Part shown: piece after piece, positions 12,424 to 20,880 of the stretch
Layout: each line of letters starts with the position of its first letter
How positions within the stretch are numbered: the stretch's first letter is position 1
NCBI GenBank assembly: GCA_902763865.1
Contig: CACWTR010000021.1
Coordinates: 1 to 40,968, forward strand
Direction of reading: 5' to 3'
DNA: 40,968 nt
Origin: an uncultured Bacteroidales bacterium
Lineage (GTDB): Bacteria > Bacteroidota > Bacteroidia > Bacteroidales > Bacteroidaceae
Notes under the pieces: model-generated
Databases searched by the model: none
What the model saw: the letters and a program-made list of their open reading frames with translations, nothing else
What the model was told of the DNA's origin: nothing
Made by a program: the position numbers and the translations under genes

Positions 12424-12431
12424 TACTCGGT

Positions 12432-14879
12432 ATGCCACAGTTTGCAGATGTCATAGTGCCGCTGCCGTTGCAGGGTTCTTTCACGTATGCCGTGCCGAGC
12501 GAGCACCAAGCCTCGCTGCAGGTCGGTTGCCGCGTCATTGTACCTTTTGGCAACCGGAAGTTCTACACCGCCGTCGTCTTGCGGCTGCACGACGAGGTGC
12601 CCCCTTATCCTACCAAGGCCATCTCCGAGGTGCTGGACAGCAAACCGAGTGTACTTCCCTCTCAGCTGCGACTTTGGCAATGGACCAGCGACTACTACCT
12701 CTGCAGCCTGGGCGATGTCTTCAAGGCAGCGCTTCCATCGGGTCTCAAGCTGGAGAGCGAGAGCAAGGTCCTGCTGAACAAAGAATGGGAATCCCCGACA
12801 TCCTTCACTCCAAACGAAGAGAAAGTGTGGCAGGCGCTTTGCACAAAGCCGGAAATGACCCTTGCCAACCTGCAAAAAGAGACCGGCATCAAGGGCATGC
12901 TGCCCGTCGTCAGGAGTCTTCTGGAGAAAGGGGCAGCCTTGATGAAGGAGGAACTGAAACGTACCTACAAGCCCAAGATGGCAATCCGCGTCCGAGTCAC
13001 TGAAGCTTATGGGGCCGAGGCAAAGCAGCACGAAGCGCTCGACTCCCTGCATCACTCGCCCAGACAGGAAGCCCTGCTTGCCTGCCTGATAGAGACGGGG
13101 GGCGACTGCGACAAGGCAACGCTTCTGCAATCATCCGAATGCTCGGATGCCATCCTGCGCGAACTCTGCAAGAAAGGCATACTTGAGACCTACGAAGTCC
13201 CTGCTGGCCTTCCGCCCAAGGACAAGGCTGACGGGAATGCACCTCACGGGCGAAACCGGGCAGGAGCCGAGCTGACAGAACCGCAAAGAAAGGCTCTGGA
13301 CGGCATTCTCGAGCAATGGCAGACCCACAATGTATGCTTGCTCCACGGCGTAACGAGCAGTGGCAAGACGGAAATCTACATCCATCTCATGAAGAGAGCT
13401 GTCGAAGAAGGGAAGCAGGTGCTCTTCATGCTGCCGGAAATCGTCCTGACAACCCAACTGACAGAAAGGCTGCGCCGCGTCTTCGGCGGCAGGATTGGCG
13501 TCTATCATTCCCGCTATCCCGACAGGAAACGTGCGGAACTCTACCAGAAGATGCTCTCCGATGCACCATACGACATCGTCGTGGGAGTGCGCAGCAGCAT
13601 CTTTCTCCCCTTCAGGCGGCTCGGGCTCGTCATCATCGACGAAGAGCACGAGACATCCTTCAAGCAGCAGGAACCCGCTCCCCGATATCATGCCCGCAAC
13701 GCAGCCATCGTCCTTGCGGCACAGGCTGGGGCAAAGGCCCTGCTGGGCTCTGCCACGCCAAGCCTGGAATCCTATCACAACGCCGTTAGCGGCAAGTATG
13801 GGCTCGTCGTGCTGAAGACGCGCTTTGCCGGCATGCAGTTGCCAAGTATCGAAGTGGTCGATGTACAGGAGATGCGGCGCAAGAAGATGATGCACGGCGT
13901 ACTCTCGCCGCAGCTGCTTGTCCGCATACGGGAAGCCCTGGAGCAGAAGAAGCAGGTCATCCTCTTCCAGAACCGACGCGGCTATGCGCCCGTCATGGAG
14001 TGCCGCCTGTGCGGTTGGACCCCTCGTTGCCAGAAGTGCGATGTCAGTCTTACGCTTCACCGAGGCTATCGTCAGATGGTCTGCCACTATTGCGGAACGA
14101 CCTACAGCATACCATCCACCTGCCCCAACTGCGAGAGCCACGACCTTTCCAGCCGCGGGTACGGGACGGAGCGCATCGAGGAACAACTTGCGGCCATCCT
14201 GCCCAATGCACACATCGCCCGAATGGACCTCGACACGACGCGCTCACGTCTGAGCTACGAACAGATATTGCACGACTTCGAGGAAGGACGGACCGACATA
14301 CTCCTCGGCACGCAGATGGTCACGAAAGGACTCGACTTCGACCGCGTCAGTCTGGTAGGCATCATCTCCGCCGACCAAATGCTCTCCCAGCCCGACTTCC
14401 GCAGCTACGAGCGCGCCTTCCAGCTGATGGAGCAGGTGGCGGGCAGAGCCGGCAGAAAGGGAGCACGCGGACACGTGGTGCTGCAGACCTGCGACAAGGA
14501 CAATGACATCGTCCGGCAGGTCACGGCCCACGACTACGAAGGCATGTACGCCCAGCAAATGCAGGAACGCGAACTCTTCTTCTATCCGCCCTTCTGCCAC
14601 GTCATCTTCATCTACCTCAAGCATCGCGAAGAAGGCGTAGTGGAGAGCCTGTCCGCAGACTTTGCCGCCCTGCTGCGACAAGTCTTCGGCGAGCGCGTCC
14701 TCGGACCAGACACTCCGCCGGTAAGCCGCATTCAGCTCATGCACATCCGCAAGCTGATACTGAAACTCGAACTTTCTGTCCCCATGTCGGCAGTCCGCCA
14801 GCGCCTTGCCGCCCTACACGGACAAATCCTTGCCCAGCCCCGTTACCGCTCGGCACAGATATACTATGACGTAGATTGA
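12432..14879 (+). CDS. priA: Primosomal protein N' (replication restart helicase)
   Basis: DEXH helicase that reloads the replisome at stalled forks; 815 residues. The start at 12432 gives the family N-terminus MPQFADVIVPLPLQGSFTYAV; the frame upstream to 12342 runs through the promoter and array D and is rejected. Visible: DNA-binding N-terminal domain; Walker A in HGVTSSGKTEIY; DEEH box in VIIDEEHETSFKQQ; a zinc region with four pairs of Cys (CRLC, CQKC, CHYC, CPNC); and helicase motifs RGYGTERIEEQL, GTQMVTKGLDF and QVAGRAGRKG. All motifs look intact. GH97 follows after 43 bases on the same strand. The promoter box is almost at the start codon. Confidence 0.97.
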   Translation: MPQFADVIVPLPLQGSFTYAVPSEHQASLQVGCRVIVPFGNRKFYTAVVLRLHDEVPPYPTKAISEVLDSKPSVLPSQLRLWQWTSDYYLCSLGDVFKAALPSGLKLESESKVLLNKEWESPTSFTPNEEKVWQALCTKPEMTLANLQKETGIKGMLPVVRSLLEKGAALMKEELKRTYKPKMAIRVRVTEAYGAEAKQHEALDSLHHSPRQEALLACLIETGGDCDKATLLQSSECSDAILRELCKKGILETYEVPAGLPPKDKADGNAPHGRNRAGAELTEPQRKALDGILEQWQTHNVCLLHGVTSSGKTEIYIHLMKRAVEEGKQVLFMLPEIVLTTQLTERLRRVFGGRIGVYHSRYPDRKRAELYQKMLSDAPYDIVVGVRSSIFLPFRRLGLVIIDEEHETSFKQQEPAPRYHARNAAIVLAAQAGAKALLGSATPSLESYHNAVSGKYGLVVLKTRFAGMQLPSIEVVDVQEMRRKKMMHGVLSPQLLVRIREALEQKKQVILFQNRRGYAPVMECRLCGWTPRCQKCDVSLTLHRGYRQMVCHYCGTTYSIPSTCPNCESHDLSSRGYGTERIEEQLAAILPNAHIARMDLDTTRSRLSYEQILHDFEEGRTDILLGTQMVTKGLDFDRVSLVGIISADQMLSQPDFRSYERAFQLMEQVAGRAGRKGARGHVVLQTCDKDNDIVRQVTAHDYEGMYAQQMQERELFFYPPFCHVIFIYLKHREEGVVESLSADFAALLRQVFGERVLGPDTPPVSRIQLMHIRKLILKLELSVPMSAVRQRLAALHGQILAQPRYRSAQIYYDVD

Positions 14880-14922
14880 CAACTCACAACAGAATAACTT
14901 CAACCTAATAACCCGATAACAA

Positions 14923-17025
14923 ATGAGAAAAATCACTCTTTCCCTCGCTGCCCTCTTCGTTGCAGCAGCCGCAGCATTCCCTGCTGAGAACTCAATGAAA
15001 AACCATCGCATCCTCTCGCCCGACGGCCTCACCTACCTCGATGTCCGCCTCGACGGCGGACGGCTCTGCTATTCCGCAGGCTACCGTACCTTAGTCAAAG
15101 CCAAAAAGAAGGGCGCTCCTGCCGATACGCTCGACGTACCCGTACTGCTCGATTCCCCGCTCGGACTCTACACCAATGTGGCCGACATGAGCAAGGACCT
15201 TGAGTTCCTGAAGACGGAAGACCTCGGAACCCACAAGAACGAATACCGCCTGCGCGGAAGCAAGCAAAGCCAGGTCAGCACCGAAGAAAACAGCAGGTAC
15301 TTCCTGTTCACCAATCCCGAAGCAAAGGAGCAGAAGCTGGCGCTGATGGTAGGCTTCCGCGTCTTCAACAACAACATTGCCTACAGCTACCGTATTTTCC
15401 AAGGGCAAGGAGCTGAAACCACGGCTATCGTGGTGACAGGCGAAGCTTCAGGCTTCCGCCTCCCTGCCGACGCCACGGCCTTCATCTGTCCGCAGAGTTC
15501 CCCGATGGTAGGCTGGAAGCGCACCAAGCCCAGCTATGAGGAAAACTACATCTGGGACAAACCCGTCACCACTCGCAGCCAGTACGGTCAGGGCTGGACC
15601 TTCCCCTGCCTGTTCAGGATTCCCGGACACCCCTGGAAGTCCGACGCGTCTGGACGCAACGGGGCAACCGACAGCTGGCTACTCATCTCCGAGACAGGCG
15701 TCAGCGGCAACTACTGTGCCAGCCATCTCAGCGATGCCACGTCCGACGGCCTCTTCACCATTGCTTTCCCCATGCAGGGCGAGAACAACGGATTCGGCAG
15801 CACGGGCGCACAGATGGGACTGGCCGACTGCAACATCTCGCCCAACGACTGGATGACGCAGTGGACGCCCTACCGCACCCTCACCTTCGGCCCGTCGCTG
15901 AAGCCCATCGTCGAGACAACGGTTCCCTGGGACGTCGTGGAACAGCTCTACGAGCCCAGCACCGAATACAAAGGTTCGCGCAACACATGGTCCTGGATTA
16001 TCTGGCAAGATGCCAGCATCAACTACGATGACCAGGTTCGCTTCATCGACCTTGCAGCCAGCCTCGGCTGGGAAGGATGCCTGATAGACGGCGGATGGTA
16101 CGAGAACATCGGACGCAAGGGAATGGAGAAGCTCTTTGCCTATTGTCGCGAGAAAGGTATTAGGCCGTGGGTGTGGTACAACTCGAATGGCGGATGGAAC
16201 GATGCACCGCAGTCGGCTCGCCAGTGCATGCACAATCCCATCGTCCGCAAGCAGGAGATGAAGTGGCTGCGCGACGGCGGTGTTGCAGGCATCAAGGTTG
16301 ACTTCTTCGGGGGCGACAAGCAGGAGACGATGCGACTCTACGAAGCCATCCTCTCCGACGCCAATGACTACGGCATTCAGGTCATCTTCCACGGCTGCAC
16401 GCTGCCGCGAGGATGGGAAAAGATGTACCCCAACTACTGCAGCTCGGAGGCTGTCCTTGCCTCGGAGAACCTGTATTTCAGCCAAGGCTTCTGCGAGATG
16501 GAAGCCCGGCACGCATGTCTGCATCCCTTCGTGCGCAATGCCGTTGCCTCGATGGAATACGGCGGGACCGTCCTGCAGAAACGTCTTCACAAAGAAGCAG
16601 GCAAGGGCAACACACGCCGCACGTCCGATGTCTTCGAGCTGGCTACAGCCGTCGTCTTCCAGTCAAGCGGGCAGAACTTTGCACTGACGCCCCGCAACCT
16701 CACCGAGCAGCCGCAGTTCGAGATTGACTTCATGAAAGGGGTGCCTACAACTTGGGACGAGACGCGCTTCATCGACGGTTACCCGGGCCGCTACGTCATC
16801 ATGGCACGTCGCTCGGGCAACAAATGGTATGTGGCCGGACTGAATGCTCAGGAGCAAGCCGTCGAGCTGACCATCCAGCTGCCGATGTTCGATGCGGGCA
16901 GCACGCTGACAGTTTATGGCGACAATGAGAAGCTGGAGGGGAGCATGACGACAACTGCCCTGGGAAAGAAGCAGCAGCTGTCAGTCACCATTCCGCAGAA
17001 CGGCGGAATCGTCATCACTCAATGA
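14923..17025 (+). CDS. Glycoside hydrolase family 97 enzyme, probably retaining alpha-galactosidase type
   Basis: Secreted Ca2+-dependent alpha-glycosidase family common in Bacteroidetes; 700 residues, typical length. Signal peptide at the N-terminus (LAALFVAAAAAFPAE). N-terminal beta-sandwich (about 28-290), TIM barrel (about 330-600: WSWIIWQDASINYDDQVRFI, GWEGCLIDGGWYENIG), then a C-terminal beta domain. In the barrel, GIKVDFFGGD places Asp460 where the retaining branch has its nucleophile, and LASENL places Glu515 exactly 55 residues later. This is the spacing known for the retaining B. thetaiotaomicron enzyme (D415/E470). That favours alpha-galactosidase over the inverting SusB-type alpha-glucosidase (inference). 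It may be read through from priA, as no promoter of its own is clear. Confidence 0.9.
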   Translation: MRKITLSLAALFVAAAAAFPAENSMKNHRILSPDGLTYLDVRLDGGRLCYSAGYRTLVKAKKKGAPADTLDVPVLLDSPLGLYTNVADMSKDLEFLKTEDLGTHKNEYRLRGSKQSQVSTEENSRYFLFTNPEAKEQKLALMVGFRVFNNNIAYSYRIFQGQGAETTAIVVTGEASGFRLPADATAFICPQSSPMVGWKRTKPSYEENYIWDKPVTTRSQYGQGWTFPCLFRIPGHPWKSDASGRNGATDSWLLISETGVSGNYCASHLSDATSDGLFTIAFPMQGENNGFGSTGAQMGLADCNISPNDWMTQWTPYRTLTFGPSLKPIVETTVPWDVVEQLYEPSTEYKGSRNTWSWIIWQDASINYDDQVRFIDLAASLGWEGCLIDGGWYENIGRKGMEKLFAYCREKGIRPWVWYNSNGGWNDAPQSARQCMHNPIVRKQEMKWLRDGGVAGIKVDFFGGDKQETMRLYEAILSDANDYGIQVIFHGCTLPRGWEKMYPNYCSSEAVLASENLYFSQGFCEMEARHACLHPFVRNAVASMEYGGTVLQKRLHKEAGKGNTRRTSDVFELATAVVFQSSGQNFALTPRNLTEQPQFEIDFMKGVPTTWDETRFIDGYPGRYVIMARRSGNKWYVAGLNAQEQAVELTIQLPMFDAGSTLTVYGDNEKLEGSMTTTALGKKQQLSVTIPQNGGIVITQ

Positions 17026-17052
17026 TGAGTCAGAACATCACCGAATGATGAT

Positions 17053-18432
17053 TCAAAAGAGATGCAGGCCGCTACTTCTTCCCTTGAAGTAGCGGTCCAT
17101 CATTTTGATGAGTCCGCTCTTGCAGAAGACGACGACGCGGTCACCGGGCTGTAGCTGCGTGTTGCCGTAGATGAGCGCACCCTGGTTGTCGCCGCGGACA
17201 TAGCCTCCCAACGTGATGCCAGCCGGCAGTCGCAACTCGCTGACAGGCTTCATGCAGGCCGGGCTGCCTTCTTGCGCCACGATTTCGGCCACGTCGGCAC
17301 TGGCTACGGTGAGGCACTTGACGTTGTGTGCATCCGTGTCGAGCATCATCTGGTAGATGCGTCCGGCGGCAATCATCTTCTTGTTGATGATGGTACCGAT
17401 GTCGAGTTTCTCGGCCATTGAGATGTAGTCCATATTGTCAACGAGGGCCACGGTCTTTCGGACTCCCATGCGTTTGGCGGCAAGGCAGGCCAAGATGTTC
17501 GTCTCGGTCTCTGGTGTAAGGGCGCAGAAGGCTTGCATGTCAGAGAGTCCCTCGTCGAGCAGCAGTCCGGTGTCGCGTCCGTCGCCTTGTATGATGCGGA
17601 TGTCGCTGTCCTCAAGGATTTCGTTGAGGCGTCGGCATCGTTCTTCGCTCTGTTCGATAATCTTCATGTTATAGAAGTCGGGCTTCCCTTCTGCCACATG
17701 GACAGAGGTTCGTCCGCCGCCCATGATCATGACGTTACGCACGTCCTCGTAGTCTTCCTTGCCTGTTATCTCGCGTATGTATTGGATGTAGCGCTTGGTG
17801 GTCATGAAGTAGGCGATGTCGCCGTTGCGCAGTTCGTCGTTGCCGGTAGGGATGATGGTGTCGTCGCCTCGCTTGACGGCTACGATGCGGTAGGGTGTCT
17901 CCGCATCGCAGAGGTCGCGGAGTGCGATGCCTGTGATGCGTGCCTTCTCGCGCAGCTTGACGCCGAGCATGACGAGTGCTCCGCCTGCCACTTCCCAGTA
18001 CTGCCGCACCCACGAGCGTCTGATGCCGTCCAGTATCTCGCGGGCTGCAAGTCCTTCGGGATAGATGATGGAATTGACGCCCATCTGCTGGAAGAGGTCG
18101 CGGTACTGCTGCATCGTGTATTCGGCAGTATCTACGCGGGCGATGGTCTTGCGTGCCCCGAGCGTATGGGCCAGCATGCAGCAGGTGATGTTGCGCGTCT
18201 CTTCGGGCGTAACGGCTATGAACAGGTCGCACTGCTGTACGCCTCCCTCCCGCAGTCCGCTGATGGAGGTTGGCGAGACGTTGAGCGTCATGATGTCCAG
18301 GTCGCCCATGCTCAGCAGTTTGGCTGTCTTCTCGGGATTCTCGTCGATGAGGATGATGTCCTGGTCTTCCCTGGAAAGGAGTGCGGCAAGGTGCGAACCG
18401 ACTGCACCTGCTCCGGCGATGACGATTTTCAT
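17053..18432 (-). CDS. trkA: Trk system potassium uptake regulatory subunit TrkA
   Basis: Cytosolic NAD-binding gating subunit of a Trk/Ktr-type K+ transporter; 459 residues. Two RCK modules in tandem: RCK_N 1 starts [24 protein letters not shown] 1 about 145-225 (GIALRDL...DIAYFMTT), RCK_N 2 about 232-350 ([14 protein letters not shown]) and RCK_C 2 about 370-455 ([21 protein letters not shown]). The ATGA overlap with the dxs stop (18429-18432) indicates translational coupling. The membrane subunit TrkH is not next to it: a convergent GH97 gene follows instead. The partner must be encoded elsewhere if the system works. Confidence 0.95.
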   Translation of the reverse strand: MKIVIAGAGAVGSHLAALLSREDQDIILIDENPEKTAKLLSMGDLDIMTLNVSPTSISGLREGGVQQCDLFIAVTPEETRNITCCMLAHTLGARKTIARVDTAEYTMQQYRDLFQQMGVNSIIYPEGLAAREILDGIRRSWVRQYWEVAGGALVMLGVKLREKARITGIALRDLCDAETPYRIVAVKRGDDTIIPTGNDELRNGDIAYFMTTKRYIQYIREITGKEDYEDVRNVMIMGGGRTSVHVAEGKPDFYNMKIIEQSEERCRRLNEILEDSDIRIIQGDGRDTGLLLDEGLSDMQAFCALTPETETNILACLAAKRMGVRKTVALVDNMDYISMAEKLDIGTIINKKMIAAGRIYQMMLDTDAHNVKCLTVASADVAEIVAQEGSPACMKPVSELRLPAGITLGGYVRGDNQGALIYGNTQLQPGDRVVVFCKSGLIKMMDRYFKGRSSGLHLF

Positions 18433-20342
18433 AGGAGTGCTCTCTTTATGGTTTGCTCGTCGAGCCCTACGATGTGGTAGAGCTCTTCGGGGGTGCCGTG
18501 TTCGACGAAGTGGTCTGGCAGGCCCAGGCGGACTACCTCGGGGTGGAGGTTATGGTCGGCCATGTACTCGAGGACAGCTGAACCGAGTCCGCCGCGGACT
18601 ACGCCGTCCTCGACGGTGACGATGCGGCGGCAGGTGGTGCCTACCTTGTGCAGGATGTCCTCGTCGATGGGCTTGAGGAAACGCATGTCGTAGTGCGTGA
18701 CAGACTTGCCTTCCTCGCGGAGCTCACGGACCACTTTGCTGACGACGTTGCCCAGGGGTCCGAGGCTGAGGACAGCTGTGTCCCCGCCTTCCGAGAGCAG
18801 ACGTCCGCGTCCGACAGGCAGCTCCCGGAGGGGACAGCGCCATTCGGTCAGTACTCCACGGCCTCGTGGATAGCGGATGACGAAGGGCCCGCGGTCTGGC
18901 AGCTGTGCGGTGTACATCAGGCAGCGCAGCTCGTGCTCGTCCATCGGCGAAGCAATGGTGAGATTCGGTACTGGGCGCAGGGCCGCCAGGTCGAAAGCAC
19001 CGTGATGGGTGGCACCGTCCTGCCCTACGATTCCGGCTCGGTCCAGGCAGAAGACGACGTTCAGACGGCAGAGTGCCACGTCGTGGATGATATTGTCGAA
19101 TGCTCGCTGGGCAAACGAAGAATAGATGTTGCAGAAGGGGACGAGTCCCTCCTTGGCCAGTCCGCCGGCAAAGGTGACGGCGTGCCCTTCGGCAATGCCT
19201 ACGTCGAAGGTGCGTTCCGGCATCTCCTTCATCATGATGGAAAGGCTGCACCCGGTTGCCATAGCGGGTGTGATGCCGACTATCTTGTCGTTCTGGCGGG
19301 CCAGCTCAAGCACCGTTTCACCAAAGACGTCCTGGAACTTGGGCGGTTGGGCGGCGCCGTCGGTGTTTTCCTTGAGTCGCTCGCCCGTCTCGGGGTCGTA
19401 CTTGCCCGGAGCATGGAAGACGGTCGGGTTCTTTTCTGCAGGCTTGAAGCCTTTGCCCTTGACGGTGTGCAGGTGGAGCAGCTTTGGCCCCTTCATGTCC
19501 TTTATCTGGCGCAGGGTAGCCACAAGTTCGATGACGTTGTGGCCGTCGGCAGGACCGAAGTAGCGGATGTTCATTCCCTCGAAGATGTTCTGCTGGCCGA
19601 CCAGCAGCGACTTCAGCGAGTTGTTGAAGCGCAGAATCTTCTGCCGGCGGCTTTCGCTCAGCACGCCGAGCCGTACCAGACCGTTTGACATGCGGAAGCG
19701 CATCTTGTTGTAGAGGCTCGACGTGTGGAGCTGATGCAGGTAATGCCTCATGCCGCCCACGCTGTGGTCGATACTCATATTGTTGTCGTTCAGGATGATG
19801 AGTAAGTCGTTTGGCATGCTGCTGGCATTGTTCAAGCCTTCAAAGGCCAGTCCGCCGCTCATGCTGCCGTCGCCGATGACGGCCACCACCTTCCTTTTCT
19901 CCTGTTCCTTGCTCCCCGCTCCTTGCTCCTTCATATTGGCAGCAACGGCCATGCCGAGGGCTGCGGAAATGCTGTTTGAGGCATGTCCGCAGGCAAAGGT
20001 GTCGTATTCGCTCTCGTCGGGCGACGGGAAGGGACGCAGCCCGCCCAAGTGCCGGTAGGTGGGGAAAGCCTCGCGCCTGCCGGTCAGAATCTTGTGCCCT
20101 GCCGCTTGGTGCCCGACGTCCCACACGATGCGGTCGTAGGGCGTGTTGAACACATAGTGCAGTGCTACTGTGAGTTCCACGACTCCCAGACTGCTGGCGA
20201 AGTGTCCCGGGTTGTCGGCCATCTCCTGGATGATGTCCTGCCGGAGCTCCTGGCACACCTGAGGCAACGCCTCTACGGGCAGCGCTCGGAGGTCAGCGGG
20301 AAAGTTTATCTGTTTGAGCAATTCCTGTGGCTCTGTTTTCAC
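18429..20342 (-). CDS. dxs: 1-deoxy-D-xylulose-5-phosphate synthase
   Basis: Thiamine-diphosphate enzyme making DXP from pyruvate and glyceraldehyde-3-phosphate, the first step of the MEP isoprenoid pathway; 637 residues. Start is GTG at 20342. Visible: [15 protein letters not shown] (thiamine-phosphate region), [16 protein letters not shown] (157-172, ThDP/Mg2+ motif), the second-domain stretch [20 protein letters not shown], and the C-terminal transketolase domain. Residues 138-149 ([12 protein letters not shown]) form a polar insert, encoded by five 7-bp repeats, just before the ThDP motif. It is the first gene of a dxs-trkA operon, with a consensus-like promoter 23 bases upstream. Confidence 0.97.
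   Translation of the reverse strand: MKTEPQELLKQINFPADLRALPVEALPQVCQELRQDIIQEMADNPGHFASSLGVVELTVALHYVFNTPYDRIVWDVGHQAAGHKILTGRREAFPTYRHLGGLRPFPSPDESEYDTFACGHASNSISAALGMAVAANMKEQGAGSKEQEKRKVVAVIGDGSMSGGLAFEGLNNASSMPNDLLIILNDNNMSIDHSVGGMRHYLHQLHTSSLYNKMRFRMSNGLVRLGVLSESRRQKILRFNNSLKSLLVGQQNIFEGMNIRYFGPADGHNVIELVATLRQIKDMKGPKLLHLHTVKGKGFKPAEKNPTVFHAPGKYDPETGERLKENTDGAAQPPKFQDVFGETVLELARQNDKIVGITPAMATGCSLSIMMKEMPERTFDVGIAEGHAVTFAGGLAKEGLVPFCNIYSSFAQRAFDNIIHDVALCRLNVVFCLDRAGIVGQDGATHHGAFDLAALRPVPNLTIASPMDEHELRCLMYTAQLPDRGPFVIRYPRGRGVLTEWRCPLRELPVGRGRLLSEGGDTAVLSLGPLGNVVSKVVRELREEGKSVTHYDMRFLKPIDEDILHKVGTTCRRIVTVEDGVVRGGLGSAVLEYMADHNLHPEVVRLGLPDHFVEHGTPEELYHIVGLDEQTIKRALL
19897..19931. repeat. Five 7-bp repeats inside dxs
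   Basis: Plus strand units: TTCTCCT, GTTCCTT, GCTCCCC, GCTCCTT, GCTCCTT. On the coding strand they are AAGGAGC-type heptamers encoding residues about 138-149. 35 bases are not a multiple of three, so the neighbouring bases complete the frame. Confidence 0.8.
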
Positions 20343-20365
20343 GATTATTTTCTGTTTTTACTTTG

Positions 20366-20396
20366 CAAAGGTACAACAAAAAGCGCATAACGGAAA
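20366..20396 (-). promoter_or_regulatory. dxs-trkA promoter
   Basis: On the minus strand TACCTTTG (20366-20373) has, after a 19-base spacer, TTTC at 20393-20396 as a near-consensus -33. The leader to the GTG start is about 20 nt. Confidence 0.7.
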
Positions 20397-20456
20397 ACTA
20401 ATAGTGGAAAAATATGCTTTAGCATTCAATTTCTGCCGCTTCTTACTTCCATATAT

Positions 20457-20713
20457 TATGATTATCCTGAGTCGTACCACCATCCATTAGTTTCGGAACA
20501 GCCCTGAAAGGGCAGTGAGCCCATAGCCCAGGGCATCGCCCTGGGTGGTCGATGTGACATGAAGCACGCCCCGAAGGGGCAAAAGACTTTCCTGGATTAT
20601 TCTTTTGCCCTTTCAGGGCGAAGAATGATATGCGCTATGCCCCAGGGCGATGCACTGGGCTATGGGCTTACCGCCCTTTTAGGGCGCTGGTGGTACGATC
20701 CAGGATAATCATA
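20457..20713. mobile_element. MITE-like 257-bp inverted-repeat element
   Basis: Ends match in inverted orientation (TATGATTATCCTG at 20457; the complement at 20701-20713). The match continues through GTCGTACCACCA with two changes. The inside is nested GC-rich palindromes: GCCCTGAAAGGGC, GCCCAGGGCATCGCCCTGGG, GCCCCGAAGGGGC, GCCCTTTCAGGGC. The left and right halves are largely complementary, so the whole can fold as one long hairpin. It encodes nothing recognisable. A truncated copy lies at 39495. It sits upstream of the dxs promoter. Confidence 0.85.
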
Positions 20714-20762
20714 CCATATACTGTTCCCAGAAACGGTATGTCTTGTTTTGTAAAAGTCCGGA

Positions 20763-20880
20763 CGACACGACACAAAAGTTATTTTCATGATTTGAAAATC
20801 TATTTTCACGCTTTGAAAATTAATTTTCACGTCATGAAAATAGATTTTCACGACGTGAAAATAGTTTTAGTGTCACGTCG
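20763..20880. repeat. Array B: four 19-bp palindromes at 21-bp period, overlapping the MFS gene end
   Basis: Units start at 20781, 20802, 20823 and 20844, exact 21-bp period. Half-site endings are TG/AA, CG/AA, CG/TG, CG/CG. Left flank CGACACAAAAGTT and right flank AGTTTTAGTGTCACGTCG are mutual inverted repeats. The right flank and unit four encode the last ten residues and the TGA of the MFS transporter gene. Confidence 0.92.

Larger units (their letters stand above)
11981..12431. other. Intergenic region between acpP and priA (divergent)
   Basis: 451 bases with no credible gene. It holds the acpP leader. A -7-like TTACTTTG, read on the minus strand near 12078-12085 and followed by CACCGC, is a weak match to the consensus. 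An AT-rich stretch covers 12095-12240. Array D (12285-12350) and the priA promoter (12393-12423) complete it. Confidence 0.7.

Noticed and set aside
12342-12431. Upstream extension of priA to an ATG at 12342
   Set aside because: The extra 30 residues run through array D and the priA promoter and do not match the family N-terminus.
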